From the NCBI RefSeq assembly GCF_022347725.1, contig NZ_JAKRGB010000023.1, forward strand, positions 1 through 43,230: a stretch of 43,230 bases of DNA, read 5' to 3'. How positions within the stretch are numbered: position 1 is the stretch's first letter; the number at the start of each line of letters is the position of its first letter. This document shows, in pieces, positions 25,484 to 33,088 of this stretch. The notes beneath the pieces were generated by a model. It worked only from the letters and a program-made list of their open reading frames with translations. It was not told the DNA's origin and ran no database searches. The position numbers were made by a program, and so were the translations under genes. This stretch comes from Ruegeria sp. Ofav3-42 (GTDB taxonomy: Bacteria > Pseudomonadota > Alphaproteobacteria > Rhodobacterales > Rhodobacteraceae).

Positions 25484-26521
25484 TCAGTTCAACGCAACCG
25501 TGCGACCGTTTTCGACAACCACCTTGTTATCGAGGTAAACCGAGCAATTTCGCATCGGGATATCGATGTGGCACGCGGTGTTGCGTGCGCCACCGGCTTC
25601 GGTATTCGGGCCCATCGAGAACAGGAAATTGCCATCAAAGGCACGGGCGTCCATGCCGATATGCGCCTCTTTGTCCAGCATGTGCATGGTCGACCAACGG
25701 GCGCGCTTTTGCAGGCCCCAGCCGATATGCGACACGGCATACGCCTCTGGATCATTGAAAGTTTCCATGTAGTCGTTCAGCAAATCGGCATCGAGACCGC
25801 CGGTAATGTTGGTGACGTAGCCGTTCTTGACGGTCATCTCGATCGGTTCAGCCAGGTAGGATTTCTGAGGCAGCAGGATGTCGCCACGATCCAGCACTAC
25901 GGTGCCATTGCTTTCGCCCTCATTCGGCCAGGTGGCCAGAAAACCCGACGGCCAGTGATCCCAGCGCCCCGGTTTATCCACATAGCCATATTCCTCGAGC
26001 ATCGGATATTGCCCCAGGTCAAAGATGATGTTGGTGCCTGCTTTTGAGGTCACCCGCATCTGCCGGGCGGCCTGCAACAGCTTGGAGGACTCCAGGACCA
26101 TTGCACGGTCCTCTTCCGTTGGCACCAGGCGCGTCAGAATCTCGGGTGGTTCCACCGCCAAAAGGATCGAGGTGCCGCTTTCGAGGATCTCATGTTGCTC
26201 GGGCGAGAACAAAAGGGTCATCAGGTCCAGCACCAGATCGCTTTCCTTGAGACAGGCCAGCGCAGACTTATTTCCGGTCAAAGGCGTCTTGCCCACATAA
26301 GCCAGACTGTCCCGGCTGAGCGACCGCTCGGCATTCATCGGCGGCAATTCGAGCGTATTCACCATTGCGCCCAAACCGTGTGCGGCGTTCAGCGCGCACC
26401 GCTGATTTTGCGGATTTGTCTCATAAGATGTCAGGATGGTGATGTTGTGCCCGGGCTTCACATTGCTCAGCTCCAGCACCTGTTTCCACGCTTGTGTCAG
26501 TTCAGAATCTCTGACGGCCAC
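25484..26521 (-). CDS. nicX: 2,5-Dihydroxypyridine 5,6-dioxygenase
   Basis: A 345-residue protein of the unusual NicX extradiol dioxygenase family, which has an M29-aminopeptidase-like fold. It opens the ring of 2,5-dihydroxypyridine with O2 and Fe(II), giving N-formylmaleamate. The predicted iron ligands are H265 (SHIGWGL), H318 and D320 (CHIDIP), the same numbers I recall for Pseudomonas putida NicX; EYGYVDKPGRWDHWPSGFL is also conserved. The numbering fits only if translation starts at GTG 26521 (MAVRDSELTQAWKQVLELS), which has AAAGGAG eight bases upstream; the in-frame GTG at 26530 is too close to it. An exact FNR-type box lies 30 bp upstream. Confidence 0.95.
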   Translation of the reverse strand: MAVRDSELTQAWKQVLELSNVKPGHNITILTSYETNPQNQRCALNAAHGLGAMVNTLELPPMNAERSLSRDSLAYVGKTPLTGNKSALACLKESDLVLDLMTLLFSPEQHEILESGTSILLAVEPPEILTRLVPTEEDRAMVLESSKLLQAARQMRVTSKAGTNIIFDLGQYPMLEEYGYVDKPGRWDHWPSGFLATWPNEGESNGTVVLDRGDILLPQKSYLAEPIEMTVKNGYVTNITGGLDADLLNDYMETFNDPEAYAVSHIGWGLQKRARWSTMHMLDKEAHIGMDARAFDGNFLFSMGPNTEAGGARNTACHIDIPMRNCSVYLDNKVVVENGRTVALN

Positions 26522-26538
26522 TGCCCTCACTCCTTTAA

Positions 26539-26558
26539 TTAATTAGTCACTTGATTAA
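26539..26558. promoter_or_regulatory. AT-rich imperfect palindrome upstream of nicX
   Basis: TTAATTAGTCACTTGATTAA has matching outer arms (TTAAT-N-A and T-N-ATTAA) around a six-base centre. It lies in the nicX promoter region, opposite the end of the adjacent TetR gene, and overlaps the FNR-type box. It is a candidate TetR operator. The symmetry is modest. Confidence 0.35.
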
Positions 26559-26564
26559 TATCAA
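26551..26564. promoter_or_regulatory. Perfect FNR/FnrL-type box upstream of nicX
   Basis: TTGATTAATATCAA is an exact match to TTGAT-N4-ATCAA, the consensus for FNR and its alphaproteobacterial relative FnrL. It lies 30-43 bp before the nicX start codon, probably within or downstream of the core promoter, a position better suited to repression. Repression without oxygen would make sense for an O2-dependent ring-cleaving enzyme (inference). Confidence 0.55.
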
Positions 26565-26710
26565 GGACAAATGGTTTTGCAACGATTCTTTGACAGTTTT
26601 TTCAGAAACCTTTTGGGATTCCGGGCGCAGTTTGGCACGAGAAAAATCACCCCGCGCCGTCCGGGCTCAGGGGTATAAACACTATTTATTAGAAACTTAG
26701 CGAAAGGGCG

Positions 26711-27379
26711 TTAGGATCGCGGAGCTGCCAGCCCACCTTCGAGAAACGCGACAAGGCGGGTGACGACCTCATCGGGATCTTCTGCGTGCAACTTGCCGTC
26801 GGATAAGTCGCCCAGGCGATCAACGCCGCTGAGCATAAAAAGATAGGTGCCGATCAGGAAAGTCATCCGCCAGATCACTTCGTCATAGCTGAGATGCGGC
26901 AACACCTTGGCCAGAGCCGCGATGTACTTCTTGGTCACCTCGTCATAGGTTTCCGAACGCAGCTTGAACGCGACCTCTTCGGGTTCGTTATGCAGACGTG
27001 CCTGGATGCGGACAAACTTCTCGCCCTGCTCGCCGCTCGACAGCATGTCGAACTGCGGTTTGAGATATGCAGCCACGACTTCGCGCACCGTATAGCTGTC
27101 TGGTTTATCGGCCAGCAATTTTGCCAGCAGCGCATCACGTTCATCCACCATTTCCTGCGCACGGCGCGAAAACACGGCCTCATACAGCCCGCGCTTGGAC
27201 TTGAAGTAGTAGGTGATCAGCGCCTGATTCACGCCCGCCTTTTCCGCCACTTCGCGCATTGAGGTCGCGTTGAACCCGCCATCGGCAAAATACCCTTCGG
27301 CGGCATCCAGGATCACATCACGGGTGTCGGTCTTACCGGTCGGTCGGCCAATTCGGCGCTTTGGGGCTGCAGTGGTCAT
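26711..27379 (-). CDS. TetR/AcrR-family regulator of the pyridine cluster
   Basis: A 222-residue regulator whose helix-turn-helix reads TSMREVAEKAGVNQALITYY near residue 40, followed by a helical ligand-binding part with a TetR_C-like block. ATG at 27379 (MTTAAPKRRIGRP) is preferred over the TTG at 27391, which overlaps the stop of the hydrolase gene. It lies between the upper-pathway genes (nicA/B-like, LLM, hydrolase) and nicX. In Pseudomonas putida a TetR protein, NicS, represses nicAB and a MarR protein, NicR, controls the lower genes. Here no MarR gene is present, so this single regulator may control everything (inference). Confidence 0.85.
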   Translation of the reverse strand: MTTAAPKRRIGRPTGKTDTRDVILDAAEGYFADGGFNATSMREVAEKAGVNQALITYYFKSKRGLYEAVFSRRAQEMVDERDALLAKLLADKPDSYTVREVVAAYLKPQFDMLSSGEQGEKFVRIQARLHNEPEEVAFKLRSETYDEVTKKYIAALAKVLPHLSYDEVIWRMTFLIGTYLFMLSGVDRLGDLSDGKLHAEDPDEVVTRLVAFLEGGLAAPRS

Positions 27380-27387
27380 AAATACTC

Positions 27388-28179
27388 TCAATTATTGTTT
27401 TGGGTCAGAAACTGAGTGACCACGGTATGGGCCTGTGGATCTTCCAGAAACGGGTAGTGACCGACATCCTTTAAGCGATGAATGCGCACGTTTGGCAAGA
27501 GCGAGGCCCAGCGATCCGCCTGCCCAAATGGCACAACACGGTCCTGATCGCCCCACAACAGCAACGTGTTGTTCGCGATCCGCGGCAATTTGCGCTCCAT
27601 GCCGACCTCCCACATGCGTTCCCATCCAAGCTGCGCGAACGAGCTGTTGTCGCGGTAAAGTCCCGCCAGGAAATCCGGGTCCGCAGGATCTGCTGGCGCA
27701 TAAGGTGCAAAAGCGTTCAGGTCATGGGCCAGATAGGGCAGTACGTCCTCTGGCTGAACTGCGAACAGGTCAGTGCCGGGATGATCTTCGTCCCGCAATC
27801 CGGCCGGGGCGACCAAAACCAGTTTCTTGATCCGGTCCGAATGCTGTGCCGCAAAACAGGACGCGATCCATCCTCCCATGGAAAAACCCACCAGATTGAA
27901 CGTCTCAAGCCCGAGCGCGTTCACAAAGGCCAGATGATGATCCACGAAATCCTGCGCAGAGGTGAATTGAGGCGCGTCATCGGAGCCTCCCCAACCCGGG
28001 TGAAAAGGAAGGATCAGCCGGAAATGATCGGGCCACGGGCGAGCGAAATCCCACCCCCCAATCAGGCCAGCCCCATGAAAGAACACCAATGGGTCCCCGC
28101 GTCCCGCAGTCAGATACTGCACGGTCACACCATCGATTTCGATCTCATGCGTTTCAAAAAACGGGGTATCAAGCGCCAT
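27388..28179 (-). CDS. Alpha/beta hydrolase (esterase or C-C hydrolase type)
   Basis: A 263-residue alpha/beta hydrolase: oxyanion loop FFHGAGLIGGWDF, nucleophile elbow GFSMGGW (Ser near residue 97), acid Asp in LLLWGDQDRVVPF, and His in DVGHYPFLEDP. It resembles MhpC/BphD-like hydrolases and carboxylesterases. NicD is present separately (20270), so this is an extra hydrolytic step. Beside a Baeyer-Villiger enzyme the natural guess is cleavage of the ester it forms, for example a pyridyl ester to a hydroxypyridine. It is 12 bp from the LLM gene and co-transcribed with it. Confidence 0.75.
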   Translation of the reverse strand: MALDTPFFETHEIEIDGVTVQYLTAGRGDPLVFFHGAGLIGGWDFARPWPDHFRLILPFHPGWGGSDDAPQFTSAQDFVDHHLAFVNALGLETFNLVGFSMGGWIASCFAAQHSDRIKKLVLVAPAGLRDEDHPGTDLFAVQPEDVLPYLAHDLNAFAPYAPADPADPDFLAGLYRDNSSFAQLGWERMWEVGMERKLPRIANNTLLLWGDQDRVVPFGQADRWASLLPNVRIHRLKDVGHYPFLEDPQAHTVVTQFLTQNNN

Positions 28180-28191
28180 ATCGAACGCTCC

Positions 28192-29199
28192 TTACACAAA
28201 CGCCGGAGTGGCGGATTTCAGGGCCGGTAATATCTGTGCGACCGCCCGGATATTGGCACACGCCATGTCATGCGGCATTGATCCCACATGCGGATGAATG
28301 ACAAGCGCCGTGGGTCTGCGCACCTCAATCAGGGTGCGCAGGGCACCAGTTACGTCGTCGGCATTTCCTGTAAACATCAACGGGTCGCGCGCGAGTTTGG
28401 TCAATGTTGCCCGATATTGCTGCGCTGTCAGATACCCCGGAGGGATCTGATAATTCGGTGTTGTGGCGCCCACGGCACGCGCCTGCTCCAGATGCGGCGT
28501 CAAAACATCCGCATCCCCGACAAACACGTTTACGTGGACCATACTACCTTTGCGTTCCGGATCATCCGCATCCGGCAAATAGTCCAACCCATGCATCTCA
28601 GCCGCCTTGCGGGTTTCCGGGCAACCCGGCCCGGATACAAAGCAAGGCAACCCGTCGGACGCCTTCGGCCACGGATTCAGGTGGCGCTGCATGAAGTATT
28701 CCCCTTCGAACCGGCGGGGCCCTGCTTCGCGCAGGGATTGCAGGAACAGCGCCGCCGCTTCGGCAAATTGCAACCGCGCCCGTCCGGGGCGTGCGGTCAT
28801 TGCCCAGAAAGCCGCCCCCGATCCAAATGTGATGCCTGCTTCGGCGCGGCCACCGGAAATCATGTCGAGCATCGCAACGCGCTGAGCTGCGTCGACAGGA
28901 TCAAGTAACCCCAATGCGATTTCACCCACCGCAATGCCGATGCGCGATGTACGCGCCGCAGCCAAAGCCGCCACGGCAAAAGGATCGCTTAGCATCGATA
29001 CTGCACCACCCGCGCTGCGCGGCAGATACACTGCGTCAAACCCTTCAGCCTCGGCCAGCGCAAGCTGCTCCAGATACTGGCTCAACGCGTGAGCCCCAGA
29101 CCCGTCATCAAGGGAATTGGGAATTAGAAACGGGGCCAGGCTATCCGCAGGGGCGCTGATCTGAAACGGCATCTCGTGGGCGCAATAAAAACGGAGCAT
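28192..29199 (-). CDS. Luciferase-like (LLM) flavin-dependent monooxygenase
   Basis: A 335-residue bacterial-luciferase-fold protein: AEAEGFDAVYLPRSAGGAVS, ARTSRIGIAVGEIALGLLDP and AAQRVAMLDMISGGRAEAGI are the usual barrel blocks. It would use reduced flavin supplied by a reductase; no flavin reductase gene is seen in the window. LLM enzymes are known in N-heterocycle catabolism, for example in pyridine and trigonelline breakdown, so it may hydroxylate or open a ring-derived intermediate. ATG at 29199 is preceded by AGAGGA. It sits between the molybdenum hydroxylase genes and the hydrolase. Confidence 0.75.
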   Translation of the reverse strand: MLRFYCAHEMPFQISAPADSLAPFLIPNSLDDGSGAHALSQYLEQLALAEAEGFDAVYLPRSAGGAVSMLSDPFAVAALAAARTSRIGIAVGEIALGLLDPVDAAQRVAMLDMISGGRAEAGITFGSGAAFWAMTARPGRARLQFAEAAALFLQSLREAGPRRFEGEYFMQRHLNPWPKASDGLPCFVSGPGCPETRKAAEMHGLDYLPDADDPERKGSMVHVNVFVGDADVLTPHLEQARAVGATTPNYQIPPGYLTAQQYRATLTKLARDPLMFTGNADDVTGALRTLIEVRRPTALVIHPHVGSMPHDMACANIRAVAQILPALKSATPAFV

Positions 29200-29274
29200 C
29201 CAGTCCTCTTGTCAAAGGTCCAATATGTTATCAGGCAGAAAAGGCGGGGACGTCAAACGCCCCCGGCCCCGAGT

Positions 29275-31512
29275 TTACCCCCGCAGGGTCAGATCGTGGT
29301 CGCGCACCGGCAGTCGCCGGATGCGCGGGCCGCCCGCATTCCAGACCGCATCCACCAGCGCGCCGATGACAACGGGCACGGCGCCCTCACCGATCCCGGC
29401 CGGAACTTTTTCCTCGGACGGCATGATGTGAACATCCATTTGCGGTGCTTCACCCAGTCGAAGGATGTCGTAGCTGTCAAAGTTGCTCTGCTCGACCTTG
29501 CCATCGGCAATGGTGATCTTGCCATTGATCGCGTTCGACAGGCCAAACATGATGCCCGACTGAATTTGCGCTTCGATGATCTGAGGGTTGACCGCCAGCC
29601 CGCAATCCACAGACGCCGTCACGCGCTCGAGCTTCACATCGCCGTCTTCAAGCCGCAAATCAACGGCAATCCCGATGCACGAGGAATGGAAACCGGGCAC
29701 ATAACTCATGTCATAGACTGCGACGCCGCGGCCCCGTCCCTTGCCCTGCTCTTGAGCCGGACCAGCTTTGGATAGCACGTGGTCATAGACACGCTGGAAA
29801 CGCTTGATCCGGGCGATCGCATCGTCCTTGTCGGCACGATCTTCCGCGACTGCGTCCGTTCGAAGATGTTTGAGGTGGAAATCAACCGTTTCCATCCCGG
29901 CGGCAGCAGCCAGTTCACTCATGAACCCGTGGTTCATCCAGGCGTTCTGCGTGTGCCCCACTCCACGCATCCATGCGAAAGGCAGCGGAGTGTCCTCGAC
30001 CGAGGAATACTGCACGTTGATGTTTGCGAAAGGGAACACCGTCCGCGTCATACCATAAGGCTGCAGCACCGACCGGCCCTGCGCCGAATGCGATTTCCAT
30101 GCGGTCACGTTGCCGTCCGCATCCACCCCTCCCTTGAAGCGGGCGGTCATGATGGGCGAGTAATAGGACCGTGCCAGGCATTCCTCGCGCGAGGCGATCA
30201 GTTTGATCGGCGTGCCCTTCATCTGTTTGGCGACCTGCACCGCCTGACTGACATAGTCATTGTGCAGACGGCGGCCAAAACCACCCCCGGCCAGCGTCAT
30301 GTGGAACTTGGCCCGGATTGTCGTGATGCCTGCGGCATATGCTGCAATCCGCAACGCTTCATCGCCGTACTGGGTCGGTGCCCAGGCCTCAACATTGATG
30401 CCATCTACCAAGGCTGTGGCGTTCATGACCTCCATCGGCGCGTGTTCGAGATAGGGATAATGGTATTCGGCCTCGACGGTTTGCGCCGCATCCTGCAAAG
30501 CGGTCTCGACATCGCCTTCGTTGCGAACGACCATACCGCCCGCATCCAGCGCTGCGCCCAGATCTGCCTCTATGCTATCGGTCGACGTGGCCCGATGCCG
30601 ACCTTCGTGCCAGGTGATCGGCAAGGCATTGAGTGCCTGTTGCGCTTCCCACCAGGTGTCGGCCACAACTGCCACCGCATCGTCCATTTCCCAGTCAATG
30701 ATATCCCAGAGGGTTGGAGGCACGGTGTATCCCGTTGGGCCCGCCTTGATCGCAACCGCCTTGATGACACCCGGCATATCCTTGATCGCATCGAAGTCGA
30801 ACGAAATCAGCTTGCCGCCATAAACCGGAGACTGCTTCACTGCGGCGTATTTCATCCCCTCCATCTGCAGGTCCATGCCGTAAACCGCCTGGCCCGTAGA
30901 TTTCGAGAACGCGTCAACACGATCCAGCGGTTTTCCGATCACCTTCCACTGCGAGGGATCCTTGACCGAAACACCCTGCGGTACGCTCAACGCCGCCGCA
31001 TCGGCAGCAACCTCGGCAAATGACACCGAGGCCGATCCGTCGCCGATCGCGTGGCCTTCAACCGACAGCGATCCCGCGTCAACGCCCAGTCTGGTCGCGG
31101 CGGCCTGAACCAGCATTGCACGGATTTGCGCCCCGGCGGTCCGCATCGGCATGAACAGCATCTCCATCCCGAAACTCGCCAGAGTGGCGGTATGGACATA
31201 GACGTTGTCCCGGGCCTGATTGGTCGCTGGATCGTAATATTCCCAATCGGTTTGGACCGGATCCAGATCCAGCTCCTCCATCACATATTGCGCCAACGCA
31301 GTGGTGCACCCCTGCCCCATTTCGACCTGCGGGATACGAACGGCCACCCGGTTGTCCGGCTTGATCACCACCCACGAATGTAATTCGACCGGTTCGGCGG
31401 CAGCATGGGCGGGGGCTGGGATGGTCAGGTTGAAGGCAACAGCCCCCGCCGTTCCGATCGCAGCACTCAGGAACCCGCGGCGGGAAAGGACAATTTTATC
31501 ATGTTTGGTCAT
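29275..31512 (-). CDS. Molybdenum hydroxylase large subunit (NicB/IorB-like), Tat-exported
   Basis: A 745-residue xanthine-oxidase-family molybdopterin subunit of the isoquinoline-1-oxidoreductase beta type. The N-terminus has a twin-arginine signal (SRRGFLSAAIGTAGAVAF, then PAHA). Conserved blocks are VEMGQGCTTALAQYVMEEL, LAGGGFGRRLHNDYV and PAGIGEGAVPVV, with catalytic Glu709. It would hydroxylate an N-heteroaromatic ring next to nitrogen with water as the oxygen source. Pseudomonas NicB is about 1190 residues and carries C-terminal cytochrome c domains; these are absent here, as is any cytochrome gene. It pairs with the 2Fe-2S subunit three bases upstream. Confidence 0.85.
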   Translation of the reverse strand: MTKHDKIVLSRRGFLSAAIGTAGAVAFNLTIPAPAHAAAEPVELHSWVVIKPDNRVAVRIPQVEMGQGCTTALAQYVMEELDLDPVQTDWEYYDPATNQARDNVYVHTATLASFGMEMLFMPMRTAGAQIRAMLVQAAATRLGVDAGSLSVEGHAIGDGSASVSFAEVAADAAALSVPQGVSVKDPSQWKVIGKPLDRVDAFSKSTGQAVYGMDLQMEGMKYAAVKQSPVYGGKLISFDFDAIKDMPGVIKAVAIKAGPTGYTVPPTLWDIIDWEMDDAVAVVADTWWEAQQALNALPITWHEGRHRATSTDSIEADLGAALDAGGMVVRNEGDVETALQDAAQTVEAEYHYPYLEHAPMEVMNATALVDGINVEAWAPTQYGDEALRIAAYAAGITTIRAKFHMTLAGGGFGRRLHNDYVSQAVQVAKQMKGTPIKLIASREECLARSYYSPIMTARFKGGVDADGNVTAWKSHSAQGRSVLQPYGMTRTVFPFANINVQYSSVEDTPLPFAWMRGVGHTQNAWMNHGFMSELAAAAGMETVDFHLKHLRTDAVAEDRADKDDAIARIKRFQRVYDHVLSKAGPAQEQGKGRGRGVAVYDMSYVPGFHSSCIGIAVDLRLEDGDVKLERVTASVDCGLAVNPQIIEAQIQSGIMFGLSNAINGKITIADGKVEQSNFDSYDILRLGEAPQMDVHIMPSEEKVPAGIGEGAVPVVIGALVDAVWNAGGPRIRRLPVRDHDLTLRG

Positions 31513-31515
31513 GGC

Positions 31516-31974
31516 TTACCCCTTCTGCATCTCGGCGGCGGCCTGATGAATTGCGGCGCGGACGCGGGAATAGGACCCGCAGCGGCAAATATTGACGATT
31601 TCGTCGTTGATTTCTTCGTCCGTTGGGTTGGGGTTCTTTTCCAGCAAGGCGACAGCGGCCATTACCATACCCGACTGGCAAAACCCGCACTGCGGTACGT
31701 TCCCAGAAACCCAGGCCCGCTGTACCGGATGCGACCCGTCTTCCCCCAGACCTTCGATGGTTGTGATCTCACTTGCACCAACATCGCCGATCTCAATCTG
31801 GCAGGAGGGCATCGCCTCGCCATCGATATGAACGGTACAGGCACGGCATTGGGCGATTCCGCATCCATACTTGGTACCGGTCAGTCCCAACTTATCGCGC
31901 AACGCCCATAGCAGCGGCATATCCGGGCTGGCGTCGACCTCAATTTCCTGGCCATTCACCGTTAGCTTGGTCAC
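31516..31974 (-). CDS. Molybdenum hydroxylase 2Fe-2S subunit (NicA/IorA-like)
   Basis: A 152-residue protein with two 2Fe-2S clusters. The plant-ferredoxin-type cluster uses C38, C43, C46 and C58 (CGIAQCRACTVHIDG); the helical-bundle cluster uses C96, C99, C130 and C132 (CGFCQSGM, then CRCGSY). It moves electrons from the molybdenum centre of the partner at 29275. GTG at 31974 has AAGGAGGAA upstream. First gene of the pyridine cluster's minus-strand run; the AT-rich region behind it should hold the promoter. It lacks its own signal peptide, so it would be exported together with the Tat-tagged large subunit (known for this family). Confidence 0.88.
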   Translation of the reverse strand: MTKLTVNGQEIEVDASPDMPLLWALRDKLGLTGTKYGCGIAQCRACTVHIDGEAMPSCQIEIGDVGASEITTIEGLGEDGSHPVQRAWVSGNVPQCGFCQSGMVMAAVALLEKNPNPTDEEINDEIVNICRCGSYSRVRAAIHQAAAEMQKG

Positions 31975-32030
31975 GTGAGTTCCTCCTTGCTGTTTCGCGC
32001 ACCCGTAATCCGGGCGTCTCGAATCATTAT

Positions 32031-32050
32031 TTAATTAAACGTATAGTGAA
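32031..32050. promoter_or_regulatory. 20-bp palindrome upstream of the nicA-like gene
   Basis: TTAATTAAACGTATAGTGAA agrees with its reverse complement at 14 of 20 positions around a central ACGT. It lies 57-76 bp upstream of the 2Fe-2S subunit start, in an AT-rich stretch. Candidate operator for the cluster regulator; it shares the AGTGAA hexamer with the sites at 19557 and 33019. Confidence 0.35.
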
Positions 32051-32101
32051 TTTTTTTCTTGTCAAATGTTCTCAACCGATCGGGTGCCGCCATTATCCGG
32101 G

Positions 32102-32977
32102 CTAGCGAAAGTCCGAAGAGGCTGCGATGTCGATGAACGCCTTCACCAGTCGCAGCCGCGCGCGGTCTTTTGGCGCGACCACTGCGGTTTCGTGCGTCTC
32201 CGACAATTCAGAAACTGGCACTTCTACCAATCCTCGGGAAATCAGTCCGCTATTGCCAAGAAAAATAGCGATGCCTGCGCCCTGAAGCACCGCTTCGCAC
32301 ATCAGCGGAAAAGTCGTCATCTTTATGGACCGCTGGAACGTGACGCCGTGTTTGACCTGGGCATCACGCACTACCCGCTCGGTCAGGGATCCGCTTTCCG
32401 GAAGGATAATGGTTTCCTGTGCCAGATCCTTGAAGTGCAGGATATCCCGATCTGCCAGGGGCGAAGATGGCGGAACATAGGCGACGTAATGCGCCTTTTG
32501 CACCGGTACTCGCTCCCAATCGTCGGTCTTTGGCGGATCCGTGATCAACCCAACATCGGCTCGCCTTTCCAGCAATAACCTTGTCGCCGTGGACCAGGCA
32601 TAAAGGGCAAATTCGATCTGTACATCCGGATACGTTTGCCCAAACAAGCTGATCGCCCTCAGAGCGGGAAGCGGCGCATTGGCGATAACCTTGATATGGC
32701 CCCGTTCCATGGCTTCAAACCCGTCAAGCCTCTCTCGGATTTCAGAGTCCAGCGCGACCAGACGATCAGCAAGGTCATAGAACTCCTGCCCGGTCCGGGT
32801 GAGGGAAATACCATCCCGGCTGCGTATCAACAGTTGTGAGCCGACCTGTTTCTCCAGTTTGCCGACGTGCTGCGTGACCGCGGATTGTGTCACGCCCAAC
32901 CGCACGGCCGCCGCCGAAAAGCTGCCTTCTCGGACCACATAGGCGAACGCGACAAATTGATGATGGTTGGCACGCAT
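32102..32977 (-). CDS. LysR-type transcriptional regulator
   Basis: A 291-residue LysR protein. The winged helix-turn-helix is at residues 5-65 (FVAFAYVVREGSFSAAAVRL, then GVTQSAVTQHVGKLEKQVG), followed by a periplasmic-binding-like effector domain. It is divergent from the Ugp-like transporter operon, with 111 bp between the starts, and a 28-bp dyad lies there. It most likely activates that operon when phosphodiester or another effector is present. It also lies tail-on to the pyridine cluster promoter (its stop is 127 bp from the nicA-like start), so control of the nic genes cannot be excluded. Confidence 0.88.
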   Translation of the reverse strand: MRANHHQFVAFAYVVREGSFSAAAVRLGVTQSAVTQHVGKLEKQVGSQLLIRSRDGISLTRTGQEFYDLADRLVALDSEIRERLDGFEAMERGHIKVIANAPLPALRAISLFGQTYPDVQIEFALYAWSTATRLLLERRADVGLITDPPKTDDWERVPVQKAHYVAYVPPSSPLADRDILHFKDLAQETIILPESGSLTERVVRDAQVKHGVTFQRSIKMTTFPLMCEAVLQGAGIAIFLGNSGLISRGLVEVPVSELSETHETAVVAPKDRARLRLVKAFIDIAASSDFR

Positions 32978-33018
32978 GTTCGACCTCCGTTTCGAGCGTG
33001 GCCATACCCCTCATAAGT

Positions 33019-33046
33019 TTCACTAATATGACGTCACAAAAGTGAA
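33019..33046. promoter_or_regulatory. Nested 28-bp dyad between the LysR gene and the Ugp-like operon
   Basis: TTCACT (33019-33024) and AGTGAA (33041-33046) form outer arms, and a perfect TGACGTCA (33029-33036) sits exactly on the same centre. The whole lies midway between divergent starts at 32977 and 33089. This is the expected position and symmetry of a LysR recognition site; the inner octamer may bind the same or another factor. Confidence 0.65.
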
Positions 33047-33088
33047 GGCTCCGATGCTTAGACCGACCCCGTCAGATGGAGGAATCAG

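Noticed and set aside
27478..28230. Plus-strand frame of 250 codons
   Set aside because: Antisense to the alpha/beta hydrolase with an intact catalytic triad; no family match.
29779..31023. Long plus-strand frame of 414 codons
   Set aside because: Antisense to the clearly real Mo hydroxylase large subunit; Arg/His-rich composition with no family match. Shadow of a GC-rich gene.
16391..31974. Simple annotation as a standard nicotinate degradation cluster
   Set aside because: NicC and NicT are missing, NicB lacks its cytochrome part, and a BVMO, an LLM enzyme and an ABC importer are added; only the lower pathway is standard.
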